Positions 56,487 through 64,000 of a stretch of DNA of 64,000 bases are shown one piece after another. Both the position numbers and the translations under genes were made by a program. The DNA is from Bacillus sp. SD088 (lineage in GTDB: Bacteria > Bacillota > Bacilli > Bacillales > Bacillaceae_C). The notes beneath the pieces are model-generated. The model made no database searches. It was not told where the DNA came from and saw only the letters and a list, made by a program, of their open reading frames with translations. The stretch spans positions 62,001 through 126,000 of the forward strand of contig NZ_JADIJK010000002.1 in assembly GCF_017355205.1 (NCBI RefSeq), given 5' to 3'. Each line of letters starts with the position of its first letter. The first letter of the stretch is position 1.

Positions 56487-58091
56487 CTATTGCATGTATT
56501 TCATCCATTTTTTTAGCTTATAACTATTAATTATATATCCGGCAATCGAAATGACTGATAGAGCAATTGTAAACTTTAAAATAAACGGATTTGATAAGTA
56601 TGCTCCAACAAGAATACCTAATAGTCCAAGTAATGTTAGCTGAAATAGCTGTTTTTTGCGATTTTCATAGATCGTAAATCGAAATTGTCTTCTTTGTTCA
56701 TTTTCCTTCAAACGTTCGAATGTTTGTGGTGCTTTTAAAAATTCCGTAATAGAATGAAAGATCTTGAATATTGGCTGTGACTGAAACCATTGCCAAATAA
56801 AAGACCATTTACTTCCTTCATGCATTACCCATTCCATGAAAACAGGCTTAGCCAATTCAAGAAGCTCTTCGTCTGGCGTTAAATGAACAATGATCCCTTC
56901 AATTGTCACAAAAGAACGCCCTAGAAAAACAAAGTGTGTTGGAACCTGAATGGGAAGCGCTTGAATCATATCGTTCAATTCCAGTTTCAGTGCCAACAAA
57001 TCCACTTCTGTTAACTGAGTAGGTTGGAAGGTCATCCATTCGGCTAAAACCTTTTCCATTAACCTAGTATCTGCTTCTGGAAGTAAGAATCCTAAACGGG
57101 TTAGGCAATCAACAGCTTTTGTATAATTTTTGGCTAGGAAGCTTTCAATTAAGCTTTGAAAGGCAGCTGCGTCATTTTTAGATATTTCCCCCACCATGCC
57201 AAAGTCCAGTAAAATGACCCGCCCCTCCTTGGATACAAGAACGTTTCCTTGGTGCGGGTCAGCATGGAATTTCCCTGCCTCAAGCCATTGTGGAAGAAAT
57301 ACTTTTATAAGACGCTGAGCCAATTCCTTACGAGTAATTGGTAATCTCTCAACAGCCTCGGAATTAGTTATTTTCACCCCATCAACCCATTCCATCACCA
57401 ACACTTTAGATGTACAAAGGGCGGGATAAACAGACGGAACTTGGACAATATCAAGATCTTTAAAACGATCCCTAAAATAAAGAAGCGTTTCTTTCTCCTT
57501 GGAAAAGTCGAGTTCTCGCTCAATCACTTGCTTTAACTCTGTAAACAAGACCTTCAAATTAATAAATCCTTTAGGGAGGGGGACAACATGTCTAGCAAAC
57601 CACATAACGATGCTCAGCGTACGAAAGTCAGTCTGAACAATGGATTGTATATGAGGGCGTTGTACTTTAATCGCCACTGTGGAGCCATCTTTTAGAACAC
57701 CTCTATACACTTCTCCAATGGACGCAGAAGCAATTGCCTCCTTTTCGATCGAACGCAATAATTCGCTATAATCACTTCCCCACTCAGCTTTGAGCGACTC
57801 CCGAATTTCCTTCCAGGCAGAAGGAGGGACATGGTCGGTAAGATCTTCTATTTCCTTAATAAATGCTGGTGGCAATAGATCTGCGCGGGTACTAATAATC
57901 TGTCCAACCTTAATTAGCAAACCCTCTAATTCAAAAAGCAACCGTCGAAACCTTCTCCCAATACTCCCCCATAAATCTTCCCAATCCGCCTCAGACTTCC
58001 TACCTACTTTATACCAGTAAATTTGCATAAATATAATAAAAAACAAAGACAACACCTTGAACATTCGAATAAACTTACCTCTAGTCTTCAT
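56487..58091 (-). CDS. ABC1/UbiB-family atypical kinase
   Basis: 534 residues from ATG 58091 (AGAGGGG upstream; a longer frame to 58133 is less likely). The family signature KxGQ region LIKVGQIISTRADLLPPAFI is near residue 60. It is followed by ASIGEVYRGVLKDGSTVAIK (glycine-poor A-loop and lysine), FHADPHQGNVLV (catalytic loop) and VILLDFGMVGEI (DFG). Two C-terminal membrane helices anchor it. UbiB-type proteins are ATPases that support isoprenoid quinone synthesis; Bacilli use menaquinone, so the role is inferred. Confidence 0.9.
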   Translation of the reverse strand: MKTRGKFIRMFKVLSLFFIIFMQIYWYKVGRKSEADWEDLWGSIGRRFRRLLFELEGLLIKVGQIISTRADLLPPAFIKEIEDLTDHVPPSAWKEIRESLKAEWGSDYSELLRSIEKEAIASASIGEVYRGVLKDGSTVAIKVQRPHIQSIVQTDFRTLSIVMWFARHVVPLPKGFINLKVLFTELKQVIERELDFSKEKETLLYFRDRFKDLDIVQVPSVYPALCTSKVLVMEWVDGVKITNSEAVERLPITRKELAQRLIKVFLPQWLEAGKFHADPHQGNVLVSKEGRVILLDFGMVGEISKNDAAAFQSLIESFLAKNYTKAVDCLTRLGFLLPEADTRLMEKVLAEWMTFQPTQLTEVDLLALKLELNDMIQALPIQVPTHFVFLGRSFVTIEGIIVHLTPDEELLELAKPVFMEWVMHEGSKWSFIWQWFQSQPIFKIFHSITEFLKAPQTFERLKENEQRRQFRFTIYENRKKQLFQLTLLGLLGILVGAYLSNPFILKFTIALSVISIAGYIINSYKLKKWMKYMQ

Positions 58092-58178
58092 CAAGGCCCC
58101 TCTTCTCTTCATTGGCGACTTTAATACATTCACTTACTAGTTCACCAACAGAACGCAAATCTCCTTCTTTAATTATCC

Positions 58179-58230
58179 GGGGACAGGCCCCCAATCCGTT
58201 AATGCGTTACAACAGCGGGGGACAGGCCCC
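58179..58230. repeat. Repeat family D, copy 2
   Basis: GGGGACAGGCCCCC, AATCCGTTAATGCGTTACAA, CAGCGGGGGACAGGCCCC. Ends 3 bases before the stop codon of the PQQ-propeller lipoprotein. Its centre is identical to copy 3. Confidence 0.85.
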
Positions 58231-58233
58231 ACT

Positions 58234-59559
58234 TTACTTAATAAAATAAGCTGTTTTTTCGAAGAAGAGGGCTAAGTATTCATCGTTGATATAGTTTTCC
58301 ATATAAAGATACTGATTGTTAGCGGCTTTGGCCATTTTATCGTTTAGTTCGATGTTTTCTATTAGTTCACCTGTTTCGGGTTCTAGTTTTAGTACCTTCG
58401 TTGGGGCAGAGGAGTCTTCTCCACCTTCTTGAGTTAGAAGATATAAGGTGTCATCCATAAGATAGGCACCAAATATAAAGTGTTGGCCAAAGTCAATGGA
58501 CCAGGCTTCTTCCCCTGCCTCCATATCAGCTGCAATCAAGGTCGTGTCTCCACTATCAAAATCCATATTTTGGTAGATCACAAGTGAATCTTTAAAAACG
58601 GGATACGGGGCAACTGGTCCTATAATGCTTCCTGGAAATTCATATTCATCCACTGGTTCCCCTGTCGTTGCATCATAGCTGTAGAACACACTATCTCCAT
58701 CTAAAATATATAAAATATCTCCCGCGACAATGGGAATGAAATAACGCAAATTATCAGGTGAATCCTGTGTCCACTCCTCTTCACCTGTCTCCTTTTGCAA
58801 TGCGGTTAGTTGCAATTCATTGCTCACATAATAGACAAGATCACCATGAAAGGCGAGCTGAAACAAAGAACCTTTAGAATTCTCCTTTAGTGCACCTATT
58901 TCTTGTTCCCAAATAAGAGAGCCATCCTTTACATTATATTTATATAGCGTAAATTCATCCGAGAATAACATATCATCGGGCTTTGACCGTAGTCCAGCTG
59001 CAAAATAAAGGGCATCATCGATCACATAAATATCACTCAGATCATTATACTCATCCAGATTGATTTTATAGACAGAGTCTCCTGTTTCTTTATCTAGAGC
59101 CTCGATGAATGCTTCTGTCCCCTCTTCGGTTTCGTTATTGACCAAAATGTAGTCATCTGTCTTCACATTCGGCCTTCTAAACGGGTAAGGGACTTCACTA
59201 TGCCAAATTTCCTCCATATCCTTAGTATAAGCAACAGTCTCATTGTTTTCTGTATTAATAAAAAATTGATCTCCGTCTAAAAAGGCACGGTTTTCCATAT
59301 TCTTGTCTGTCTCGATACGAATCCAATTGTCTTGATCATACTCATCAATCGATATACTCTCGAAATCATCAATAGAAGCTAACGGTGTACTAGAAGTTTC
59401 CTCTTCATTCCCCTCAGAATCTTCCCCTGTCCCATTCTTCTCCTCAGTTGTTGTATTTTCATTCTTTTTCTTTTCATCATCCTTCGGACTAGCATTACTT
59501 GCACAACCTGCCATGACTAAAAACAATGCCATACTTAACAATAAAACGATTTTCTTCAT
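58234..59559 (-). CDS. PQQ-binding-like beta-propeller lipoprotein
   Basis: 441 residues. Lipoprotein signal with lipobox LVMAGCASN, then a low-complexity Lys/Glu/Thr linker (about 25-55). Seven or so PQQ-like blades follow, each with a DxxTGxxxW/Y-type element (LDKETGDSVYKI, YNVKDGSLIWEQEIG, LQKETGEEEWTQD, YDATTGEPVDEYEF, LEPETGELIENI). Probably a surface-anchored binding or scaffolding protein; no enzymatic residues were recognised. ATG 59559 follows AGAAGGA. Confidence 0.85.
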   Translation of the reverse strand: MKKIVLLLSMALFLVMAGCASNASPKDDEKKKNENTTTEEKNGTGEDSEGNEEETSSTPLASIDDFESISIDEYDQDNWIRIETDKNMENRAFLDGDQFFINTENNETVAYTKDMEEIWHSEVPYPFRRPNVKTDDYILVNNETEEGTEAFIEALDKETGDSVYKINLDEYNDLSDIYVIDDALYFAAGLRSKPDDMLFSDEFTLYKYNVKDGSLIWEQEIGALKENSKGSLFQLAFHGDLVYYVSNELQLTALQKETGEEEWTQDSPDNLRYFIPIVAGDILYILDGDSVFYSYDATTGEPVDEYEFPGSIIGPVAPYPVFKDSLVIYQNMDFDSGDTTLIAADMEAGEEAWSIDFGQHFIFGAYLMDDTLYLLTQEGGEDSSAPTKVLKLEPETGELIENIELNDKMAKAANNQYLYMENYINDEYLALFFEKTAYFIK

Positions 59560-59662
59560 GAAAACATCCTTCTAATTTTATGTATTTTAGACTTTTTAAT
59601 CTCAAACTATACCCTTTCTGTCAGTCTACTAAACGAGAAAGGGAATAATAACCATTAAACCT

Positions 59663-60227
59663 TCATTCTAGTACCTTAAAATCAACATTCGCCTCAATCT
59701 TAACATACTCTCCCTCTTCTCCCAACTTCGCAAAAAAATCGGTGTATCCATTTACCTGATAATAGCCGGTCGGGAATCCTTTGCCTTCCAAAAAGAGATC
59801 TATAAATTTATGATAGGATGAATCTTCTTCAGAAAACATCACCGCTTTCTTTGCATACGTTTCACGATAAGGCTCTCCCTGCTTCAACTTAGTTGTCACA
59901 CCAATTTCTCGTACGCTGCTATGAATCTGATAACCACGCACCTTTTCTTCGATTGGGAATAAAATGGCGGAGGCAGAATGAACGATCGCAACTTCCCTTT
60001 TTTTCTCCAACATATTCTATCTCCCCATATAACTTGACTTCTTCATCTTTACTGTACTCATCTTTTTCACTCACTAGCCGAAATATAAAATCCCCCTGCT
60101 TTACCTGATCTTCCGTTTGTTCTACCTTATAGTGCTCCAATTCCTTCGGGTCAATTTGAGAAGATGATTGACAGCCAGCTACCAGAACGACAAATAACAA
60201 AAGTAAGATTAGCAATAATCGGTTCAC
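59663..60227 (-). pseudogene. Lipoprotein gene with a frameshift in an A7 tract
   Basis: The frame opening at GTG 60227 (GGAGGAG upstream) has a signal with lipobox LVAGCQSSS and reads to YVGEKKG, then changes character. The other frame continues EVAIVHSASAILFPIEEKVR ... VNGYTDFFAKLGEEGEYV to 59663. The two join at a run of seven A (minus strand, about 59998-60004), where one base explains the break. Restored length is about 188 residues. No known family was recognised (a beta-rich secreted protein). It could be a phase-variable gene, a pseudogene or a sequencing error. Confidence 0.7.
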
Positions 60228-60336
60228 AAAGCTCCTCCTATTCTAAGCATCCTATATTAATCAGTATAAATGAAGTAATTTGAAAGCATCGAAACTATTA
60301 TATAATGAAAGAATCGAATTCATGGAGGTAGATATT

Positions 60337-60831
60337 TTGAAATGGAGAGATTACGATATAAAAATTGACAAAAAGATTGACGCTTGGATATTGCCATCAT
60401 TCAGCGATAACGCCAATTTAATAAATAAATATGCTTTTTTTCATGAGCCTATCTCCCAACAATATATTTGGTATAAAGAGCACCCGTCTGAAGGGTCAAA
60501 TATTGCTGATTACTTTAAAGTCGTGGAAATGGAGAATGAAATCCTTGCATTTTTTATTTTTAATTATTTCAAGGATGATCATAAAAGATTAGTTTTAGGC
60601 ATTAATCCAATGGCAATTCATCCTCAACATATCAACCAAGGTTATGGAACACTCATTCTATCTAACCTGATAACCAATACTGAAACAATCATAGGTCAAA
60701 AAGTAGAAATTATTTACGCAGGTATTGATGAAAAAAATGTCATTAGTACAAACCTCTTCTTAAAATTCGGTTTTAAAGAAGCAGGGAGATCACCAGATAA
60801 GGAATTTATTTATTATGAATTAAAAAAATAG
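60337..60831 (+). CDS. GNAT-family N-acetyltransferase
   Basis: 164 residues from TTG 60337 (GGAGGT 7 bases upstream); the longer frame from 60280 lacks a binding site. Acetyl-CoA-binding motif in INPMAIHPQHINQGYGTLIL (Q-x-x-G-x-G/A), then NVISTNLFLKFGFKEAGRSP, the typical last strand and helix. The substrate is unknown. Ends 6 bases before repeat D copy 3. Confidence 0.82.
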   Translation: MKWRDYDIKIDKKIDAWILPSFSDNANLINKYAFFHEPISQQYIWYKEHPSEGSNIADYFKVVEMENEILAFFIFNYFKDDHKRLVLGINPMAIHPQHINQGYGTLILSNLITNTETIIGQKVEIIYAGIDEKNVISTNLFLKFGFKEAGRSPDKEFIYYELKK

Positions 60832-60836
60832 CAAAC

Positions 60837-60888
60837 GGGGACTGTCCCCCAATCCGTTAATGCGTTACAACAGCGGGGGACAGGCCCC
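60837..60888. repeat. Repeat family D, copy 3
   Basis: GGGGACTGTCCCCC, AATCCGTTAATGCGTTACAA, CAGCGGGGGACAGGCCCCC. It lies between two convergent genes and ends at the LysR stop codon (60889). Confidence 0.85.
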
Positions 60889-61797
60889 CTAAACATAAAA
60901 CCCAATAATTCGTTCAAGTTCTTCTAAATATAGCTTGGCCATGCGGCTTAGTTGGGCTTTTTTGTGGACGATCCAGCCGACGGAGATGACTTCTCCTTCT
61001 TCTAGTGGTACGGAGACGATATCGGAACCATTAAGGTCGGCGCTTAAGATGCCTGTTGAAATCGTATATCCATTCAGTCCAATTAATAAATTAAATAAGG
61101 TGGCGCGGTCGCTTACTTGAATGCTCTTTTTGCTGGGGATCGTACTAAAGATTTCCTCTGAGTAATAAAACGAGTTATATTCCCCTTGCTCAAAAGTAAG
61201 ACGCGGGTAGTCTTCTAGGTCCTGCAAAGTAACCGATGACCTGCTAGCCAGCGGATTTTGTGAGCTTACAAAAATATGAGGAGTGGCTTTAAAGAGCAAA
61301 TGAAACTCAAGCCCTTCTTCCTTAAGCAGCTGCATCATCACTTTTTCATTAAACAAACTGACATATAAAATCCCAATTTCACTACGTAATGTTTTAACAT
61401 CTTCTATAATTTCATAGGTTCTCGTCTCACGCATGGTAAATTGATATTTATCGGAACCATGCCTCTTAATCATTTCGACCAGTGCATTTACAGCAAAGGC
61501 ATAATGCTGTGTCGAGACCGAAAAAAGTTGTGGTGATGGGTCAGCATTAAAATAGCGACTTTCTAAAAGCTCTACTTGCTCCACTACTTGCCTTGCATAA
61601 CCAAGAAACTCTGCCCCATCCGGCGAAAGGGTAATACCGGTTGATGTCCGAGTAAAAATCGTTTTCCCAATTTCCCCTTCAAGATTCTTGATTGCTTTTG
61701 ACAGGCTCGGCTGTGAAATATAAAGTTTCCGCGCTGCTTCGTTCATAGAGCCGCTTCTAACAATTTCAATCACATATTTTAATTGTTGTAAATTCAT
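60889..61797 (-). CDS. LysR-family regulator, divergent from the MetE-like gene
   Basis: 302 residues. N-terminal winged helix MNLQQLKYVIEIVRSGSMNE, then ISQPSLSKAIKNLEGEIG, and the effector domain to the C-terminus. ATG 61797 follows GAGGGA. Divergent by 194 bases from a cobalamin-independent methionine synthase-like gene. It resembles the MetR/MtaR and CysR-like regulators of Firmicutes that control sulfur amino acid genes. A palindrome resembling the MtaR box lies between the genes. Confidence 0.88.
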   Translation of the reverse strand: MNLQQLKYVIEIVRSGSMNEAARKLYISQPSLSKAIKNLEGEIGKTIFTRTSTGITLSPDGAEFLGYARQVVEQVELLESRYFNADPSPQLFSVSTQHYAFAVNALVEMIKRHGSDKYQFTMRETRTYEIIEDVKTLRSEIGILYVSLFNEKVMMQLLKEEGLEFHLLFKATPHIFVSSQNPLASRSSVTLQDLEDYPRLTFEQGEYNSFYYSEEIFSTIPSKKSIQVSDRATLFNLLIGLNGYTISTGILSADLNGSDIVSVPLEEGEVISVGWIVHKKAQLSRMAKLYLEELERIIGFYV

Positions 61798-61862
61798 CTT
61801 TCGTCCCTCATATTCAACACTGTATTTTATTCCTTGAATCTCATAAGAACTACTCTATCTAT

Positions 61863-61879
61863 TATAGCCTTAAGTTATA
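61863..61879. promoter_or_regulatory. MetR/MtaR-like box candidate
   Basis: TATAGCCTTAAGTTATA, 17 bases, similar to the streptococcal MtaR/MetR box TATAGTTT-AAACTATA at most positions (comparison from memory). Located between the LysR gene and the MetE-like gene. Confidence 0.5.
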
Positions 61880-61991
61880 ACCAACTATATCTTTTTTCAG
61901 TTACACTATAATACGTTCCCATGATAAGATTCAATATATTCGATTTAAAAGGATGTTCAAATAGACTTTTTTATGGAAAAGAGGGACTTTC

Positions 61992-63092
61992 ATGCAAACG
62001 AAGACGACAACATTTTTCCGAGCCGACCAGGTTGGTAGCTTATTAAGAACGGAAATAATTAAAAACGCACGGTTACAGAAAACTTCTGGAGAAATTACAC
62101 CAGAGCAACTGCGTGCAATTGAGGATACTGAAATCAAGAGAATTGTCGCGAAGCAAAAAGAGGTTGGGCTTCAAGCCGTAACAGATGGTGAATTCCGCAG
62201 AGCTTGGTGGCATTTCGATTTCTTAGAGGATTTAGTTGGGGTTGAAGGCTATTGGTCAGGAAGCGGAATTCAATTTCAACAACAACAAACAAGATCACGT
62301 GCGATTAAAGTCACAAGTAAATTAGATTTTTCTCAACATCCTATGCTAGATGATTATAAATTTCTTCATACGGCAGCTGGAGATCATGTTGCAAAATTTG
62401 CTATTCCCAGTCCAAGTATGCTTCATTTTCGAGGAGAAATCGATCCTGCTGTTTATCCAGATGAAGAAGAATTCTTTGATGATTTAGCAAAAGCTTATAA
62501 AAAAGGGATACAAACTTTTTATGATGCTGGTTGCCGTTATCTTCAGCTAGACGATACAGCTTGGGCATACTTATGTTCAGAGGAACAAAAAGAGCAATTG
62601 CGTACCAAAGGAAAAGACCCCGAATACTTAATTAACATGTATCTTGATACATTAAACAAAGCGGTAGCTGACCGTCCTGACGACTTAAATGTGACCATGC
62701 ATATTTGCCGTGGGAATTTCCGTTCTACCTGGATTTCTTCGGGAGGATATGAACCTGTGGCAGAAAAACTCTTTGGCCATTTAAATATCGATGGGTTCTT
62801 TCTAGAGTATGATAATGATCGTTCAGGTGGGTTTGAACCGTTGCGCTTTGTCAATCGATCGGATTTAAATATTGTCCTCGGCTTGATTACGTCAAAGCAT
62901 GGGAAACTGGAACCAAAAGAAGATATTATAAGAAGAATTGAAGAAGCTTCCCAATTTGTTGATTTTAGCCAACTCGCTCTAAGTCCTCAATGTGGATTTG
63001 CTTCAACCGAAGAGGGCAACCTGTTGACCGAAGAGGAACAATGGGAAAAGCTTCGTTATGTAGTCGAGCTTGCTGAAGATGTTTGGAAATAA
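61992..63092 (+). CDS. MetE C-terminal-like methyltransferase (YxjG/YxjH-like)
   Basis: 366 residues, equal to the catalytic half of cobalamin-independent methionine synthase and close in length to B. subtilis YxjG/YxjH. TIM-barrel marks: FRADQVGSLLRTEIIKN at the start, VTDGEFRRAWWHFDFLEDL, LQLDDTAWAY, and zinc ligands in MHICRGNFRSTW (His, Cys), a Glu in FFLEYDNDRSGGFEP and a Cys in LSPQCGFAS. It probably makes methionine from homocysteine with a methyl donor that replaces 5-methyl-THF (family knowledge). ATG 61992 follows AGAGGGA. Confidence 0.9.
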   Translation: MQTKTTTFFRADQVGSLLRTEIIKNARLQKTSGEITPEQLRAIEDTEIKRIVAKQKEVGLQAVTDGEFRRAWWHFDFLEDLVGVEGYWSGSGIQFQQQQTRSRAIKVTSKLDFSQHPMLDDYKFLHTAAGDHVAKFAIPSPSMLHFRGEIDPAVYPDEEEFFDDLAKAYKKGIQTFYDAGCRYLQLDDTAWAYLCSEEQKEQLRTKGKDPEYLINMYLDTLNKAVADRPDDLNVTMHICRGNFRSTWISSGGYEPVAEKLFGHLNIDGFFLEYDNDRSGGFEPLRFVNRSDLNIVLGLITSKHGKLEPKEDIIRRIEEASQFVDFSQLALSPQCGFASTEEGNLLTEEEQWEKLRYVVELAEDVWK

Positions 63093-63231
63093 TTACGAGC
63101 TTGAAAGATAATGGAGACGAGGAAGAACGTGCTAACTATGCTGTTCTTCCCTCTTACTCTGTTTTACGAAATCAACATTTTTCTGTTTTGTTTTCTAAAT
63201 ATTGAAAAAACATATACACAAGGAGATTGAC

Positions 63232-64000
63232 ATGCGCGTTGTTCAGACTACACAAGTTATCGCCGAAAGTAAATTCAATAAATTTCATTTATTAGTATTT
63301 TTATGGTGCTTTTATGCCATTGCATTTGATGGGTTTGACATCGCTCTCTACGGAATTGGATTGCCTTTTATGATGGATGACTTCGGCTTAACGACCGTGG
63401 AAGCAGGAGCAATTGGTAGTTATTCATTAATAGGCATGATGATCGGCTCCTTTGTTCTCGGGTCCCTTTCTGACCTAATCGGCCGTAAAAAAATATTAGC
63501 AATTTGTATGGGATTATTCAGCTTGTTCTCCTTATTAGCCGGTTTTGCGCCTAATGCAACCACTTTTACTATTATGCGCTTTATTTCTGCTCTTGGGATG
63601 GGTGGTTTGATGCCCGCTGTTATTGCAATCATGACTGAATATTCCCCGAAGAAGAATCGGGCTTTAACGGTTGCATTAATGTACTGTGGCTATTCAATCG
63701 GTGGAATTTTGGCCTCTCTGATTGGTATGTATGCCATGGAGAGTCTTGGATGGAGATTTCTCTATTGGTTGGGAATTATTCCTTTGCTTACTTTGCCATT
63801 TTTCCTCAAACAATTTCCCGAATCCTTATCCTATTCGATTCTTCGGAAACAAGGAGGCAAAATTGCCACCATTCTTAACAAAGTGAATCCAAAAGGCGAC
63901 TATCAGGCAACAGATGATTTTGAATATGCGACTGTTCAAGAACAAGCAAAAGGATTACCAGTGAAAAAGCTATTTTCCGATCGTCGTCTTGTTAGTACAT
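63232..64000 (+). CDS. MFS transporter, aromatic acid:H+ symporter-like, truncated by window end
   Basis: At least 256 residues, start ATG 63232 with AAGGAG six bases upstream. Six helices are visible. Helix 1 has the AAHS-type acidic motif IAFDGFDIALYG, loop 2-3 has MFS motif A GSLSDLIGRKK and helix 4 has RFISALGMGGLMPAVIAI. This pattern fits PcaK/BenK-type carriers of aromatic or carboxylic acids. It lies 139 bases downstream of the MetE-like gene with its own ribosome binding site, and could be co-transcribed. Confidence 0.88.
   Translation, partial: MRVVQTTQVIAESKFNKFHLLVFLWCFYAIAFDGFDIALYGIGLPFMMDDFGLTTVEAGAIGSYSLIGMMIGSFVLGSLSDLIGRKKILAICMGLFSLFSLLAGFAPNATTFTIMRFISALGMGGLMPAVIAIMTEYSPKKNRALTVALMYCGYSIGGILASLIGMYAMESLGWRFLYWLGIIPLLTLPFFLKQFPESLSYSILRKQGGKIATILNKVNPKGDYQATDDFEYATVQEQAKGLPVKKLFSDRRLVST

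Noticed and set aside
61798-61991. Possible SAM riboswitch or T-box before the MetE-like gene
   Set aside because: No GAGGGA-type S-box core, no T-box sequence and no terminator hairpin in the leader.

Overview
The window looks like the chromosome of a low-GC Gram-positive rod of the Bacillaceae. Evidence: strong AGGAGG-type ribosome binding sites, frequent TTG/GTG starts, a complete BceRS-BceAB peptide-antibiotic module, a glgBCDA glycogen operon, and relatives of the B. subtilis proteins YwqA, YjcD, SwrC, BsaA, YfjO and YxjG. No rRNA, tRNA or CRISPR array was seen.

Layout. 1-7.5 kb: a frameshifted aminoglycoside phosphotransferase-like gene, an RlmCD-type rRNA methyltransferase, a glutathione peroxidase, a copper-chaperone remnant, a LysR regulator, an uncharacterised membrane protein with a BamE/SmpA-like tail, a CofE-like ligase and an SPW-repeat membrane protein. 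7.6-16 kb: glycogen synthesis (glgB-glgC-glgD-glgA on the minus strand), a TauE/SafE exporter and a GH15-like hydrolase. 16-22 kb: a TetR/SDR pair sharing a duplicated operator, then a degenerate ABC-LytTR regulator ahead of an ABC exporter. 22-27 kb: bceRS-bceAB with a BceR-type operator across the bceS stop codon. 27-33 kb: a SWIM/SNF2 helicase and a PD-(D/E)XK nuclease-XPD/DinG helicase fusion. 33-39 kb: a decayed carbohydrate-uptake cluster with a LacI-type regulator fused to a substrate-binding-protein domain. 39-44 kb: SwrC-type RND pump with divergent TetR, a TRIC-type channel and a truncated GNAT. 45-51 kb: a plastic zone with an EamA remnant, a bpsA-speD fusion, a decayed membrane protein, an IS3 fragment, a GNAT whose base composition looks foreign, an Rrf2 fragment and a decayed Tn3-family transposase with a right inverted repeat. 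51-64 kb: MscS-like channel, UvrD-type helicase, FAH-family enzyme, UbiB-like kinase, PQQ-propeller lipoprotein, a frameshifted lipoprotein, GNAT, LysR, a MetE-like methyltransferase and the start of an AAHS-type MFS transporter.

The most notable gene is at 45047-46552 (minus): one polypeptide joining a branched-polyamine synthase (BpsA-like) with a zinc-ribbon-like linker and a complete pyruvoyl S-adenosylmethionine decarboxylase. It would make its own aminopropyl donor and transfer it to a polyamine, and its leader carries a terminator-like hairpin and a second hairpin next to the ribosome binding site.

The window is also rich in intergenic repeats. Three modular families (A: AAAGCGCAAGCGC...CTGGAGCTGGA; B: TGTTCAAAAAGG...TTTTTGAACATCCTCT; C: GTGAAACTTCAAT...GTTAATGCGGGATAA) share internal modules and sit between operon genes, upstream of bceR and bceA, and at truncated gene ends. 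A fourth short family (D, GGGGACAGGCCCC) abuts stop codons three times in 4.5 kb.
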